In this document: positions 1-9,902 of the stretch, piece by piece
Layout of the letters: each line of letters starts with the position of its first letter
Numbering within the stretch: position 1 is the stretch's first letter
Assembly: GCA_006503475.1 (NCBI GenBank)
Contig: RSEH01000186.1
Coordinates: 30,517 to 94,516, forward strand
Length of the DNA stretch: 64,000 nt
Direction: 5' to 3'
Origin: Stentor roeselii
Taxonomy: Eukaryota; Ciliophora; Heterotrichea; Heterotrichida; Stentoridae
Notes under the pieces: model-generated
Database searches by the model: none
What the model saw: the letters and a program-made list of their open reading frames with translations, nothing else
Told to the model about the DNA's origin: nothing
Position numbers and translations under genes: made by a program

Positions 1-1476
1 TTCAAAGTGCAAGTTTAACTCTTTTTCACGGAAGAAGGTCAGAAGTGACTTGTCTTTTATTGATAAAAGGTTCAGAGGAAGAGGAATTGTGAGAAGATGA
101 TGGAGCTTTGAAGTGCAGGGCAAGATGAAGACTGAAGAAACTGGAAGGATTTGGCTTAGGTCGAATAAAAGAGATGATATTGAAGAGTCTTTTATTGAAG
201 ATTCTTGGCAAAGGATGAAATCGCTGAAATCGGAAAGACTTTCGGGAATGCGGGTTAAAATGAAGCCTTTTGTTAGGTAGAGAACTGGAGATGTTCCGCA
301 GTATTTCAACTTGAATAAACGGTAGAGAAGAGACTCGTGTGAAGTCAAGGATGAAAAAATCACGGAGTCTATTGATGAGGATGATAATGCTATTGCGGAT
401 TTTGGACTCTCGAGAATTTCTAGTTGGTATTTTAAGAGAAGCTCTTTTGCTTGCTTTAAGGCTGGGGGACTGTACTCTTTTCCTAGTGCTAGAGTTATTT
501 TTATTATGTCGTCTCCGCTGCTTACTTCGAATGAGGGGAGAACTGAGGAAGTGAGTGAGTTTTCAAGGTCGCTTAATGGCATCCAAGATCGATGCCAGTC
601 ACTTTTGACAACATTTTGCACTTCAATAAACCCCAACCTACACAAAAGACTAAGTGCATCCTTAACAACTTCAACCCTAAGTTTAGACCCTCTAAGCACA
701 GACTCAAAATCCGAGTAATCCTGACAAAGTCTCAAAACATCTCCAATCTGTTTTCCAAATCCAGTCTTATCAGGTACAAAATTTTTGATATCCCTGACCA
801 GTTCAAACCCGAATCCTTCAACTTCAATATCAAACTCAACAACAGTAGCTTTAAAAAGTCCTTCAAGGGCTTCTCGATCATATCTTCCAGCAGAGTTATG
901 AGCTTTACTCATGAAATCTTTACAAATTTCACTTAAACATTCAACTTCATTTTTGTTAGCAGTTTTTCTTGGTCTTTTGTGAAGCAGAGGAAAGACAAGC
1001 CACCATCCATCGACAGGAATAGTTAAAGGATATTTTGGAAGCATGCTTCGGATCGCTCTGGAGATTTTTGAAATCCAGCCTTTTTCTTTGCATTTTTGAA
1101 GAAGGTCTGTGTAAGAGTTCCTGTGAATACCTACGATTCGAAGAATGTCTGCCGCGGTAAATGTTGGAAGAGTGTCGTAAGTCTTTTGGACTCTTAACAA
1201 ATCGCATAACATGTCGATGTAGTAGTCGAAAGGACTTGTAAAGTTCAGGAATCGGCATAAGTGATAAGGAAATACTTCGAGTTTCAAACGTTGTGAACGG
1301 ATTAGGTCTCGGTAAAAACTCATTTTTTCGTAGTTTTTGAAACGGAGACGGTTTTCGCTGTGGTAGGTTATTTGGAGGTCTTGCCAGGTGTTTTCTGAGT
1401 TTGGTCCTGTCATTTTCGTTTTGATGTAACCGGGAAGTTCTTCGAATGAAATTAGATCTTCTAAGTATTCCTCCAT
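1..1476 (-). CDS. FAM91-family protein, N-terminal part (runs off left edge)
   Basis: The frame is open from the ATG at 1476 to the window edge (492 codons, no stop, no intron seen), so the 3' part of the gene lies outside. Residues about 95-115 read QKTYDTLPTFTAADILRIVGI followed by HRNSYTDLLQKC, which closely matches the conserved N-terminal block of FAM91A1 (YD-IP-F-AAD-LR--GI-RN-(Y/F)-DL---C). FAM91A1 forms a complex with WDR11 and acts in capture of endosome-derived vesicles at the trans-Golgi; that role is known for animals and inferred here. The start codon follows TTAATAA directly. Coding-strand composition flips at about 958 and 575 with no break in the reading frame. Family call fairly sure; function by analogy. 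Confidence 0.8.
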   Translation of the reverse strand, partial: MEEYLEDLISFEELPGYIKTKMTGPNSENTWQDLQITYHSENRLRFKNYEKMSFYRDLIRSQRLKLEVFPYHLCRFLNFTSPFDYYIDMLCDLLRVQKTYDTLPTFTAADILRIVGIHRNSYTDLLQKCKEKGWISKISRAIRSMLPKYPLTIPVDGWWLVFPLLHKRPRKTANKNEVECLSEICKDFMSKAHNSAGRYDREALEGLFKATVVEFDIEVEGFGFELVRDIKNFVPDKTGFGKQIGDVLRLCQDYSDFESVLRGSKLRVEVVKDALSLLCRLGFIEVQNVVKSDWHRSWMPLSDLENSLTSSVLPSFEVSSGDDIIKITLALGKEYSPPALKQAKELLLKYQLEILESPKSAIALSSSSIDSVIFSSLTSHESLLYRLFKLKYCGTSPVLYLTKGFILTRIPESLSDFSDFILCQESSIKDSSISSLLFDLSQILPVSSVFILPCTSKLHHLLTIPLPLNLLSIKDKSLLTFFREKELNLHFE

Positions 1477-1483
1477 TTATTAA

Positions 1484-2755
1484 CTAGCCGATCGCATTTG
1501 TCAAGTTCCAAGGCAAGATAACTATTTCACCATAAGGATTTGTTTCTTCAATAGGAAGAAGCAACTTATAATCATTCTTAAACTCTCCAAGTGTGCCTTT
1601 GAGCGCTTCTCTAGCAGTGACCGACAAATTTTTATTATCATCCAAATGTCCAAAAGAAGCCAGAGCAGTGACTCCAATTAACTCCATCAAAGCATCAGCT
1701 CCAACCGAAGTGAAAGGATTTCCAGCCATGTTGATTTCATACAAAGTTTGATTTTTGCTGATTTCAACATTTAAAAACCTGCAAAAGTCATCATGTAGGT
1801 CATTATGTCCAAGATTCAAGATAGTAAGACTGACATTAATCCTCAAAGCCTTAGCCAGATACCGTCCAATATTCGAACTAATCGCATTATAACTCAAGTC
1901 AAGCTTAGTCAAAACACGGTTATGTTTAAGAGTCTCTGAAATAACAACAATACTTCTACTATCCAAATAACACTGCGACAGGTTTAGACTAGTAAGATGT
2001 TCAAAGTTATTCAAAACACTTGCTGGTACTTTTGACTGAGGAATTCCGAAATTAATCACATTTTTCACCTGAAGAAGACCTTTCCAAAAAGTCTCAGCTC
2101 CAGTTCCTTGCACACTAATGGCTAAAAAGTGTAATCTAGTCAACCTCTTCAAACTCGTTAAAAGTCCATTGATCAATGCAGTCTCATTCGAAAACAAATT
2201 CCCAGACAAGCTAGATAAACCTTACTCCAAATACTCCAGATGAGTTCCTCCACTTTTAATAATATCTGTAAACTTCAGCAAAAATGCCTTTCCCAGTTCA
2301 TTATTACTCAAGTTAACTCTCGTGATTTTCGTGATTTTAAAGATTTCCTCCAATTCTGGAATAAAAGTGTCGTTTAAGTTATTTCTTGACAGGTCTAAAG
2401 TCGTGATTCGAGTCAATCGCTTAAGTCCTCCAATCAGTGAAATCATCGCGTCTTTTGTCACCCCGCGGCCTGAAAAGTGAGTCAAAGAAATTTTTTCGTA
2501 ATCAGGGTTCACAGGTGGCAGGACTTCTCCTTTTTTAGGCTCTGGAGCTGGGGCTGGAAGGTCCAAGTCTTTCACGGCCTGGGAAAAGGTCTTTGAATCG
2601 TCTTGGGCGAGAAGAAACTTGGGGGCGATCGAGGGTCCTGTGTATTTTTCCCATTTGTAAGGAACTTCTACGTCTTGACCAGTCGCTTTGATGAGCTGCT
2701 CACGAAGGAACTGAATCAGTTCATCTCGTTCTTGAATTTCAGTCTTGAGGTCCAT
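1484..2755 (-). CDS. Leucine-rich-repeat protein, two exons
   Basis: Exon 1 (2226..2755) and exon 2 (1484..2210) join across a 15-nt intron to give 418 aa. The splice restores a perfect repeat, LEYLDLSGN, where the unspliced frame stops at TAA. Residues 1-90 start with a short charged helix (MDLKTEIQERDELIQFLREQ) and a Pro/Lys-rich linker. From about residue 105 to the C-terminus there are ribonuclease-inhibitor-type repeats (TTLDLSRNNL, TRVNLSNNEL, LTSLNLSQC, TKLDLSYNAI, LTILNLGHNDL, YEINMAGNPF). Such proteins are protein-binding scaffolds; no specific partner can be named. Stop is TAG at 1484-1486, only 7 bases from the neighbouring FAM91-like start. Confidence 0.85.
2211..2225 (-). other. 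15-nt intron GTAAGGTTTATCTAG
   Basis: Phase 2 intron in the LRR gene. Removing it changes LE-stop into LDLSGN. It carries GT and AG ends and an A at position 10. Confidence 0.92.
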
Positions 2756-3159
2756 TATTAATGTTTAAGAATGGAGTGTTTGAGAATTTTATTGATTAAG
2801 GTTGATTTGAAGGATTGGACTTTCAGATTGTTTGAATGCTTTAAGTTCAGAAAGCTTGTAGTGGGATTTTTTTTATTCCTTGTGGAATTCCTTGAATGCA
2901 GGCTGTGAAGTTGATTGTTGCGGGAGAATATCTTGAGTTTAAAGCTTTTTTGAGGTATGGCTTGGATGTTTTGGTACTGGACTCAACAGAAGCGAGTTTC
3001 GGGAACACTTGGACATCAAAGGTCGTTTTATAGAAGATTTTTTAATCACTTGGTGCCTTTCTTGGTGTTTTATGGTTCAGGAATGAAGAGTAGTCATGAA
3101 AGTGATGGGAAAAGATTAGTTTGTTTGGAGGAATTATCAGGAAGTTTATTAAAGATATT
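2756..3159. other. Spacer without a supported gene
   Basis: About 400 bases, G+T-rich on the top strand. A short top-strand frame from an ATG at 2897 could be joined to 2957-3163 only by a 16-nt GT...AG segment that lacks the adenine at position 10 seen in the other introns, so I do not call it. The starts of the minus-strand LRR gene and the end of the small coiled-coil gene bound the gap. Confidence 0.5.
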
Positions 3160-3447
3160 CTAATTAACCTTTTTATCAATTTCTTTATCTAAAGCTTGAA
3201 TTTTGTGAAGATTTTTGTGGTAGGCTTGAATTAATTTGATTTCTAAGGATTGCAACTTGCTGTTCTCGTCGATTACTTCTGATAGGGCTGATTCTATTAT
3301 GAAAATCAATTCGGCTAGACCTTGACAATCGTCGCAATTTATTGGGTTTGAGTTTTTTTTTAGTTCAGTGGGTTTTGTGGGTTCTCTTTTTTGGTTTGTG
3401 ACGTCTTGGAGTGACATTGTGGGGGGTCGATTGTGTAATATTATCAT
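3160..3447 (-). CDS. Small coiled-coil protein, unknown function
   Basis: 95 aa from the ATG at 3447, or 85 aa from a second ATG at 3417 (MSLQDVTNQ), which looks like the better start because the first ten residues look like AT-rich leader. The second half (from about residue 45) is helical with heptad-like spacing (LIFIIESALSEVIDENSKLQ, then LHKIQALDKEIDKKVN). A Cys pair (NCDDC) precedes it. No family recognised. Ends with TAG. Being so short, it could be spurious, but the frame is clean and the helix is regular. Confidence 0.5.
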   Translation of the reverse strand: MIILHNRPPTMSLQDVTNQKREPTKPTELKKNSNPINCDDCQGLAELIFIIESALSEVIDENSKLQSLEIKLIQAYHKNLHKIQALDKEIDKKVN

Positions 3448-3551
3448 GTCTGTTTGTTAAGGGATGATTAATAATTAATGATTTATCTTTTGATAAAATA
3501 TGGAATATTAAATCTTATCCTCTATTAATTAAACCATCCCACTAACTTTAC

Positions 3552-5534
3552 CTAAAAACAAGACCTCCAGCCTGATTTCTTCTTCGCTCCTTCAGTGATA
3601 AGTTTTTTCATCGAGGCCTTTTTTTCCTTTTCTCCAATTTTTTTCATAAAATCATCAAACTGTATATTAAAATCAGTGATATCAACTTCTTTAAAAACCT
3701 TCTTAATCGCTTTAATTTTCATACCATCTAAATTTTCTTCATCAATCTTAACTTCAGGTTTGCTACTTTTCAGTAACTTCGAGCAGATGGTTTGCTTGAG
3801 AGTATTAACTTCTAAAGCAGTTTTAATAATCTCATCAATCACAACCCAGACCTTTCTAGTGTTTCCAACATATGCAAATCCACTAACTTTAAACTTTTCT
3901 TTGACATGAAGTCTTAAAATTTCAAGCATTTGATTTGAAATGCTGATAATTTCTTCTGGATGTGAAAGTCTTCCGATTTCTTTCGTTAAAAACTCAAAAC
4001 TTGAATTTTCTATCACATCGAAGTATTTTTTTATTTCTTGGATTTCTTGATAAGTCCTTGAACTGAACTTCAGGATGTTTTTTTCAGAGATTTGTTTTTT
4101 TTTAATAGAAGCCATTTGTTCATATGTCTTGATATTTAGATCTTTTGATTTTGTGATTGATGTGATTTTTTTTTTTGCATTCTTGATGTCGATGTCGACT
4201 TTTTCGATTTCTTCTTTAAGTGATTTTTTTTCTAGTTCTTTATTCATGAGTTGAGCCTGCTGTTCTTTTCTAGCTTCAGCTTTAGTTAAAATTTCTCCAT
4301 CAATATCTCCTATTTGTTTTTCATTTGTTTCTCTTTTCGTGCTAACCGATTCTTTTTTGAACTTTTTCATTTCTCGTTCAATTTTTGTGATAGATTCCCA
4401 AAGTTCTGATAATTCACCGTCTTTTGTTTCGATTTTCTTCATAATATCTTTTTTTTTCTCATTTAATTTCTCGATATCATCTTCAATTACCTTGACCTGC
4501 TCATCAATATCCTCATTTAACTTCTCACAGTTTGACTTAAGTTTAATCAAGTCTTTAAGATCAGGGTCAGAGTCCCAAAGTTTTTTCATTTTTTTATTAT
4601 TGACATTAACATTCTCATCTTCCAGAAAGTCAACTTTTTTCGATAAAAGTAAAATTCGATTATGCAAGTCCATATTTTCAACTTTCATTGCTCGAATATT
4701 ACTTAAACAAGCTCCAGCGATTTCAACTTCTCTAATTTTTTCAGACTTAAAATAACTTTTTTTACTTTTTTTAGTTTCTTTGACCCAAGGACAAGAATGC
4801 AATTCAGTCGCTTTTTTTACATTATTTTCCTGTTCAATTCCCAAGCTAAAATTATAATTTTTTCCCCAAGCATATACAATTCCATTCATATGTACAGCAA
4901 AAGAGCTAAAAGGTCCAGCAGAGATTCTAACAATATTGTTAATTTCTTCAATTCTTTTCGGATTCATGTAGAAATTTTCTTCATCTTTCGATCTTTCTTT
5001 ACCCACTCGCGACCTTCGGCTGGCGAAAGGAAATTTCGAGTTTTCTTCTTTGACCTTTTCTTCAAAGTCTCGACTTAACTGGAAGTAGTCGTTGTTTCCC
5101 CAGGACCAGACGTACATCCCCATTTCCAAGGCCAGGACGTGGGAGTCTCCACAGGCCAATGCAACGATTTGAATGCCGACCAACTCTTTCACTGGCGACG
5201 GCTGGTTGAACATTGAAGGGTCTTCTGAACTGTCACTCATTCCCCAGCAGATCGTCTGGCCTTTCTTGTTTAGCATGAAGGACAAGTGCCGGGTTGACTC
5301 TATTGTCACTATTTTCAAATTCTCTTCAAGAGTCGGAATTGTTTGAACTAGTTCGAAGGTGTAAAGGTCAGTCACGTAGTTCGCTTTTTCGTTTTTCCAG
5401 TAAAAATCTCGCTCTTTTGGACCTTCAATTACGAAAAGATCCACCCAGTTCATACACTCATTGTAAAGTTTTTTACATTTTTCGCAGTCTTTTTTGTTTT
5501 TTGAAGGAACAAAATAGTGTCTTTCTTCTGTCAT
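3552..5534 (-). CDS. RCC1-repeat protein with long coiled coil
   Basis: 660 aa, no intron seen. Residues about 70-260 contain divergent RCC1 blades: LSFMLNKKGQTICWGMSD, ALACGDSHVLALEMGMYVWSWGNND and ISAGPFSSFAVHMNGIVYAWGKN, each with the GxxHxxAL and WG signatures. Residues about 290-480 form a highly charged coiled coil rich in Lys and Glu; the rest is helical. RCC1 blades usually make a propeller that binds partner proteins, sometimes GTPases. With only about three clear blades the propeller may be incomplete. RCC1-plus-coiled-coil proteins occur in many protists; the role here is unknown. A CxxC (CEKCKKLYNEC) sits near the N-terminus. Confidence 0.75.
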   Translation of the reverse strand: MTEERHYFVPSKNKKDCEKCKKLYNECMNWVDLFVIEGPKERDFYWKNEKANYVTDLYTFELVQTIPTLEENLKIVTIESTRHLSFMLNKKGQTICWGMSDSSEDPSMFNQPSPVKELVGIQIVALACGDSHVLALEMGMYVWSWGNNDYFQLSRDFEEKVKEENSKFPFASRRSRVGKERSKDEENFYMNPKRIEEINNIVRISAGPFSSFAVHMNGIVYAWGKNYNFSLGIEQENNVKKATELHSCPWVKETKKSKKSYFKSEKIREVEIAGACLSNIRAMKVENMDLHNRILLLSKKVDFLEDENVNVNNKKMKKLWDSDPDLKDLIKLKSNCEKLNEDIDEQVKVIEDDIEKLNEKKKDIMKKIETKDGELSELWESITKIEREMKKFKKESVSTKRETNEKQIGDIDGEILTKAEARKEQQAQLMNKELEKKSLKEEIEKVDIDIKNAKKKITSITKSKDLNIKTYEQMASIKKKQISEKNILKFSSRTYQEIQEIKKYFDVIENSSFEFLTKEIGRLSHPEEIISISNQMLEILRLHVKEKFKVSGFAYVGNTRKVWVVIDEIIKTALEVNTLKQTICSKLLKSSKPEVKIDEENLDGMKIKAIKKVFKEVDITDFNIQFDDFMKKIGEKEKKASMKKLITEGAKKKSGWRSCF

Positions 5535-5752
5535 TTATTTAATTAAGTGAAATTACCTTCCTTTGACTTTTAGAAGATTATTAACAATGATAAATTAAAT
5601 CCTAGCCCATCTAAATATCTTCATCAAAAAGTTATTAAATCTTTTTCTAATCCTCCATCGAAAACTCTTCCTAACCTTCATCAGGCTCTTTCCTTTAACA
5701 CCCTGGCCAAAACCTAATTGTTGCAAATAATAACTGATAAAAAAGCTAAACC

Positions 5753-7198
5753 ATGGAACAATCATCCAAACAACAGTCAATCGGCAACTACGAAATCGGC
5801 AAAACCATCGGTCGAGGGACTTTTGGGAAGGTAAAACTCGGGACACACAAGCTAACAACTGAGAAAGTCGCCGTGAAAATCCTAGAAAAAGATCGGATTA
5901 AAGATGTTTCAGATGTTGAAAGAGTTGCAAGAGAAATTCACATCTTAAAGCTGATAAGACATCCTAACATAATCCAGCTCTACGAAGTAATTTAAAAGTA
6001 GATCATCGAGACTCCTAAAAGACTTTTTCTTATCATGGAATATGCGAGCGGAGGCGAGCTTTTTGACTACATCGTCGCGAAAACAAAGCTAAGCGAGTTG
6101 GAATCCTGCAAGTTTTACCATCAAATCATCTCTGGAGTCGAGTACATCCACAAACTTGGAGTCGTTCATCGTGACCTGAAACCTGAAAACTTGTTACTTG
6201 ACGACAAAAACAACATCAAAATCGTTGACTTTGGTCTTTCAAATACTTATAAAACTGGTGAATTACTTCAAACTGCCTGCGGCAGTCCTTGCTATGCAGC
6301 TCCTGAAATGATCGCAGGAAATAAGTACATTGGGTCTAGAGTTGACTTGTGGAGCACTGGAGTTATTTTATTCGCCATGCTCAGCGGGTATCTGCCTTTT
6401 GAAGACCCGAATACTGCAGATCTTTACAAGAAAATACTTAACTGTGAGTATGAGACTCCTGAATGGATTAATGACTTGACTCGTGATTTTCTGTCTAAAG
6501 TGCTGAATACTGACCCGGATAAAAGATTTACAATTGCAGAAATTCGTAGTCATCCGTGGTTTTGTCAGGTAAATGAGTCGAATTCTGAAGGGATTATTGT
6601 GGGATACTCTGCTATGCCTGTTAATACTGAGATACTTGAACAGCTTGTTTCATTTAATATTGATCCTGAACATTGCCAGAAGTGTATCGAGGCCAATAAG
6701 CATAATGATGTCACTACTACTTATTATTTGATGATGAAAAAACTTCAGGCCTCGTTGGGTGTTGCGCAGACTCCTTCTGGAAAAATTCCTCAACCACCTA
6801 TCATGCCTTTCGCACCTTTACTCAATAATGAATTTAGACCTATTTTAAGACATCGCAAATATTTGGATAAGAAAAGTAGGGATAAAAGTAATAAGAGGGA
6901 AAAAAGAAGCAGTGCTGATGAGAAGAGAATTGTTAGGGATCAGAGCTTTGGGATTAGGAATGTGAAAAGTAGGGGATATGTCAGTGCGGGAAAGTATTTG
7001 AGGAATGTTGGGTGGAAAATCTCTGAAATCTACTCAACCGTAAAAAAACCTCAAATGAAAACTCAAAAAATTCGCAGTATCCACAACAGAGAAGACCTAA
7101 ACCAAAGCTACGAAGGCCGTAGAAGTCTTTTAAACAATTCCTTGAAACAGAGTCCAAAGTTAAGAAGAAGTCATTTTTTGGCTGATAAGTCGAAATAA
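5753..7198 (+). CDS. SNF1/AMPK-type Ser/Thr protein kinase catalytic subunit
   Basis: Two exons (5753..5986, 6002..7198) give 476 aa. The kinase domain spans about residues 12-265: GRGTFGKVKLG glycine loop, VAVKIL lysine, HRDLKPENLL catalytic loop, VDFGLSN, and the activation loop LLQTACGSPCYAAPE with Thr near residue 169 where the upstream kinase acts. A UBA-like/autoinhibitory segment follows (about 285-340: LEQLVSFNIDPEHCQKCIEANKHNDVTTTYYLM), as in SNF1-related kinases. The C-terminal 120 residues are basic and low-complexity, without a recognisable beta-subunit-binding domain. AMPK-type kinases sense energy state; the family call is firm, orthology to AMPK rather than another SNF1-related kinase is inferred. 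A CaMKK-like kinase lies at 38656 in the same window. Confidence 0.92.
5987..6001 (+). other. 15-nt intron GTAATTTAAAAGTAG
   Basis: Phase 0 intron in the SNF1-type kinase. It carries two in-frame stops. Removal restores LYEIIETPKRLFLIMEY, the standard hinge region. A at position 10. Confidence 0.96.
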
Positions 7199-7223
7199 CT
7201 AGTGTAAATTTGTATTTTTTACC

Positions 7224-7886
7224 TTAATCTCCTCTAAGTTTTTTTCTAAGAATTTCAAGTCTTTCGAAGCTTTTACCCTGCAAATCTTGTTGAAAACTTT
7301 CAAAACTTTCATTTTTTTCACATTCCTGAAGTTCTAGTCTTCTAACTTTAAAGAAATAAGGAGGTTTCGCGACAGCTCGATCCTGATTAAGTCTTACAGT
7401 CGCCATTTCATTTTTGAATAGAACTATCGCTGAATTCGCTTCAATTTTCGTTTGAACAACTTCTCCGTATTTCTGAAAGGCCTTGACGATTATTGTTTCA
7501 GTAAAAACTTTATTTTTTTCCCATTCGGCCTTGATTCCACTTTTCTGCACTTTTATTATTTCTTCTCGCTCTGGACGAGTGAATCTCTTTTGAGGAATTT
7601 TTACAATTTTAGCATTTTCTCTTTCGATCAGGTCGTTTCTGAGCTTTTTTATGTTTTCTGAAAAGGCCTGGTCTTTTTTTAGCTTTTCTGATAATGATGC
7701 CCGGGTTTCTGAATTTTTAAGGGCGTGATATGCTTCGCTGATTTTTTGAAATGTTTCTGAAGAGGACTGGGATTTATCTGGATGATGTTTAAGAGCTAGT
7801 TTTCTAGATATGTTTTACTTGTAGGCTTTTTTTACTTCAAGTTCAGTGGCGTCTAGGGATATTTCAAGGACTTGGAAGTAGTTCAT
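7224..7886 (-). CDS. DNAJC17-like J-domain/RRM protein
   Basis: Exons 7819..7886 and 7224..7803 give 215 aa. The J domain occupies residues 1-65 with KAYKKLALKHHPDKS after splicing, so the HPD triad that stimulates HSP70 ATPase is intact. A helical linker follows, then a C-terminal RRM-like fold (about 130-190: FTETIIVKAFQKYGEVVQTKIEANSAIVLFKNEMAT). J domain plus RRM is the architecture of DNAJC17/Cwf23, which associates with the spliceosome. The protein is shorter than human DNAJC17 (about 300 aa). In a genome with 15-nt introns a spliceosomal chaperone is notable, but its role is inferred. Confidence 0.8.
7804..7818 (-). other. 15-nt intron GTAAAACATATCTAG
   Basis: Phase 2 intron inside the J domain. 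Removal restores AYKKLALKHHPDK. A at position 10. Confidence 0.95.
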
Positions 7887-7998
7887 GATAAAAATATAAA
7901 AAATTAATTTTCTATTTTTGGAGGTCTACATAATGACCCACTGAAATTTCAAAGAAATTTTTCCATCACAAGATCTCAGCAGAACATCAATAAATTTA

Positions 7999-8820
7999 TT
8001 ATTTATCTCCCCAAATAATATCAAATCCTCCATTAGACACCACACTTAAACCAGCAGTCAACAGAGGCAACTCTCTATAATCACCAATCATGGAAAAGAT
8101 ACTATCCATGCTAGTCAAAACAGGTTGTTCAGGTAAACTTTCAATATCCTGCACATTTAAAATCGTTGGTTCAAGCCAGGCCGGTTTTTCATAAACACTT
8201 GCAGGTGCGCTTTGCAGAAGAGCATCCACATAAAAGTTATACTCGACTTCCACATGTTTATGAGGAATTTTAGTGAGTCCTTCAAAAGTTTTATTAAGTT
8301 CAGGAATACTGACTGTCAGTCTTATTTCATTTTTTTTCATCCAAACCTCGAAATACTGAAAAAAATTTGGAATTTTTTCATTGATGTGCATCGCAAGAGG
8401 GTCGATTTCTTCGTTAAAGTAACATTTACTAGCGAGGGCTAGGATGTAAAGATTAACTAAAAGCAAATGAGTCCCTTCTTGCCAGAGAAAACGATTCAGG
8501 TAAATAGAAAAAACAGTGATTTCGAGCTCGCTCATGAAAATCTCGTTTGTTACGTCCAATAAAATCTTTTCTATTGGAAAATCTTTGAACTCTCGAGGGA
8601 CTTCAGCGAGGGAAATCGCAAGTTTTAACATGTAGGGACTTCTAGAGCTCATTGAGTATTGAGACTGAAACTTTTTGTACTTTTCGTTGAAGTAAGACGC
8701 TGTTGTTTGAAGATCGGATTGGCTTGGATGGTAACATTTTTTCGCGACTGGCATGTAGATTGGGAATGGAGGGTCGCTTTCTTCACTTATCGCTCGATAA
8801 AGAATTTCTTCTGATTTCAT
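7999..8820 (-). CDS. Unknown protein, mostly helical
   Basis: 273 aa from the ATG at 8820 (an in-frame TTG at 8835 is further upstream and less likely). Not recognised. Residues about 75-150 are hydrophobic helices (LKLAISLAEVPREF, EITVFSIYLNRFLWQEGTHL, NLYILALASKCYF) that look like a packed helical domain rather than membrane spans. The C-terminus ends in a Gly-rich stretch (SNGGFDIIWGDK). Stop TAA. Frame is long and clean, so the gene is probably real; no function can be given. Confidence 0.7.
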   Translation of the reverse strand: MKSEEILYRAISEESDPPFPIYMPVAKKCYHPSQSDLQTTASYFNEKYKKFQSQYSMSSRSPYMLKLAISLAEVPREFKDFPIEKILLDVTNEIFMSELEITVFSIYLNRFLWQEGTHLLLVNLYILALASKCYFNEEIDPLAMHINEKIPNFFQYFEVWMKKNEIRLTVSIPELNKTFEGLTKIPHKHVEVEYNFYVDALLQSAPASVYEKPAWLEPTILNVQDIESLPEQPVLTSMDSIFSMIGDYRELPLLTAGLSVVSNGGFDIIWGDK

Positions 8821-8925
8821 TAGGTTTTTAATCAAGGTTTTAATTATAGATTTTTGTTGAGTTTTATGGAGGGCTTTGGGATTATTGATGATTTATGATA
8901 GGATTGATTATTTTATTAGTTGTGT

Positions 8926-9510
8926 TTAATTCTGATTACAGGCCAGATTGATATTACAAAATTTAACAGGAGACCAGCACAATCTCGAATAATCACATTT
9001 CCCCTTAACAACCTTTCCTCGAAGTCTACTTTTATTCCTTCCATTCTCCAGATCCAAAGGCCTATTACTTCCATCACTTTTCAACCTTAAAACCCAGTTA
9101 ATCCTCCTAATCCTTTTAAACTTCCTCAAAACCGGAGTCTCCGATCTTTTCTTGACATTTTTTGTATGAATTTTCGGTTCCCTCAAGTAAACCAAAGGAA
9201 AATCATCTCCAGAAAGTGGACTCAAAACACTTTTATTATCAAACTCAATCCTTTGATTAACCGGAGAAGGACTTTTGCAATTCCTTCCATTTTGAGTGAT
9301 TTTCCTAACAAGTATCAAATTATCAAAAGTAGAATCCTCATTTCTCGAAGGCGTTAAATTTCTATGAAAGATTTCTCGATTAGTTCCAGTAGTCGGTGTT
9401 CCAAACTCACTATTAACGCCAGTCCTCGTTGCAATTCCAACAGTCCTAGTAGCGATTCCAATAGTCCTAGGTCTACTTTTGCAAGTTGTAGTGAAAACCG
9501 ATTTATCCAT
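8926..9510 (-). CDS. Basic low-complexity protein, unknown function
   Basis: 194 aa, ATG at 9510 preceded by an AT-rich TGCAAT. Rich in Arg, Lys, Ser, Thr and Asn. A short tandem repeat, IGIATRTVGIATRTG, lies near residues 17-31. Ser-Pro and Thr-Pro motifs (LTPSRN, KSPSPV, LSPLSG, SETPVL, WSPVKF) suggest kinase target sites or a disordered DNA/cytoskeleton-binding protein. No family recognised. It lies in an A+C-rich phase on the top strand, which could itself keep frames open, so reality is likely but not certain. Confidence 0.55.
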   Translation of the reverse strand: MDKSVFTTTCKSRPRTIGIATRTVGIATRTGVNSEFGTPTTGTNREIFHRNLTPSRNEDSTFDNLILVRKITQNGRNCKSPSPVNQRIEFDNKSVLSPLSGDDFPLVYLREPKIHTKNVKKRSETPVLRKFKRIRRINWVLRLKSDGSNRPLDLENGRNKSRLRGKVVKGKCDYSRLCWSPVKFCNINLACNQN

Positions 9511-9545
9511 ATTGCACTTATTAGATTGTTTAAATCTTTAATTAT

Positions 9546-9902
9546 TTAGCTAGAAAACTTGGTGACAGCCTTGGTGCCTTCGCTGACAGCATGCTTTGCT
9601 AGTTCTCCTGGAAGAATGAGTCTTACACTGGTTTGTACCTCTCTGCTGGAAAGAGTTCTTTTCTTGCCGTATCTCACGAGTTTGCTTGCTTCGAGGCAGG
9701 ACTTTTCGAAGATGTCGTTGATGAAGGAGTTCATGATGCTCATTGATCGTTTGGAAATCCCGATGTCCGGGTGGACTTGCTTCAGGACTCTGTAAATATA
9801 AAGAGAGAATGTCTCTGATCGCTTCTTTGACTTCTTCTTGTCGGTTGATGCCTTTGCTTGAACAGCGGGTTTCTTTTCTTCTTTCTTTGTAGCTTTGACC
9901 AT
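9546..9902 (-). CDS. Histone H2B
   Basis: 118 aa, intronless. After a Lys-rich tail, residues 29-118 follow H2B closely: [28 protein letters not shown]..., then [30 protein letters not shown] at the C-terminus including the conserved ubiquitylation-site region. Core nucleosomal histone. Start at 9902 follows CACAATATA. The 5' flank (9903-9990) is AT-rich with a TATTTATATCA stretch at about 9930. No other histone gene is adjacent. Confidence 0.97.
   Translation of the reverse strand: MVKATKKEEKKPAVQAKASTDKKKSKKRSETFSLYIYRVLKQVHPDIGISKRSMSIMNSFINDIFEKSCLEASKLVRYGKKRTLSSREVQTSVRLILPGELAKHAVSEGTKAVTKFSS

Noticed and set aside
592-936. Top-strand ORF of 114 codons
   Set aside because: Antisense shadow of the FAM91-like gene, kept open by the A+C-rich phase of the top strand.
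2897-3163. Small top-strand gene made of MQAVKLIVAGEYLEF... joined to the 2957-3163 frame
   Set aside because: It needs a 16-nt segment GTACTGGACTCAACAG as intron, without A at position 10; the product matches no family and the region is compositionally skewed.
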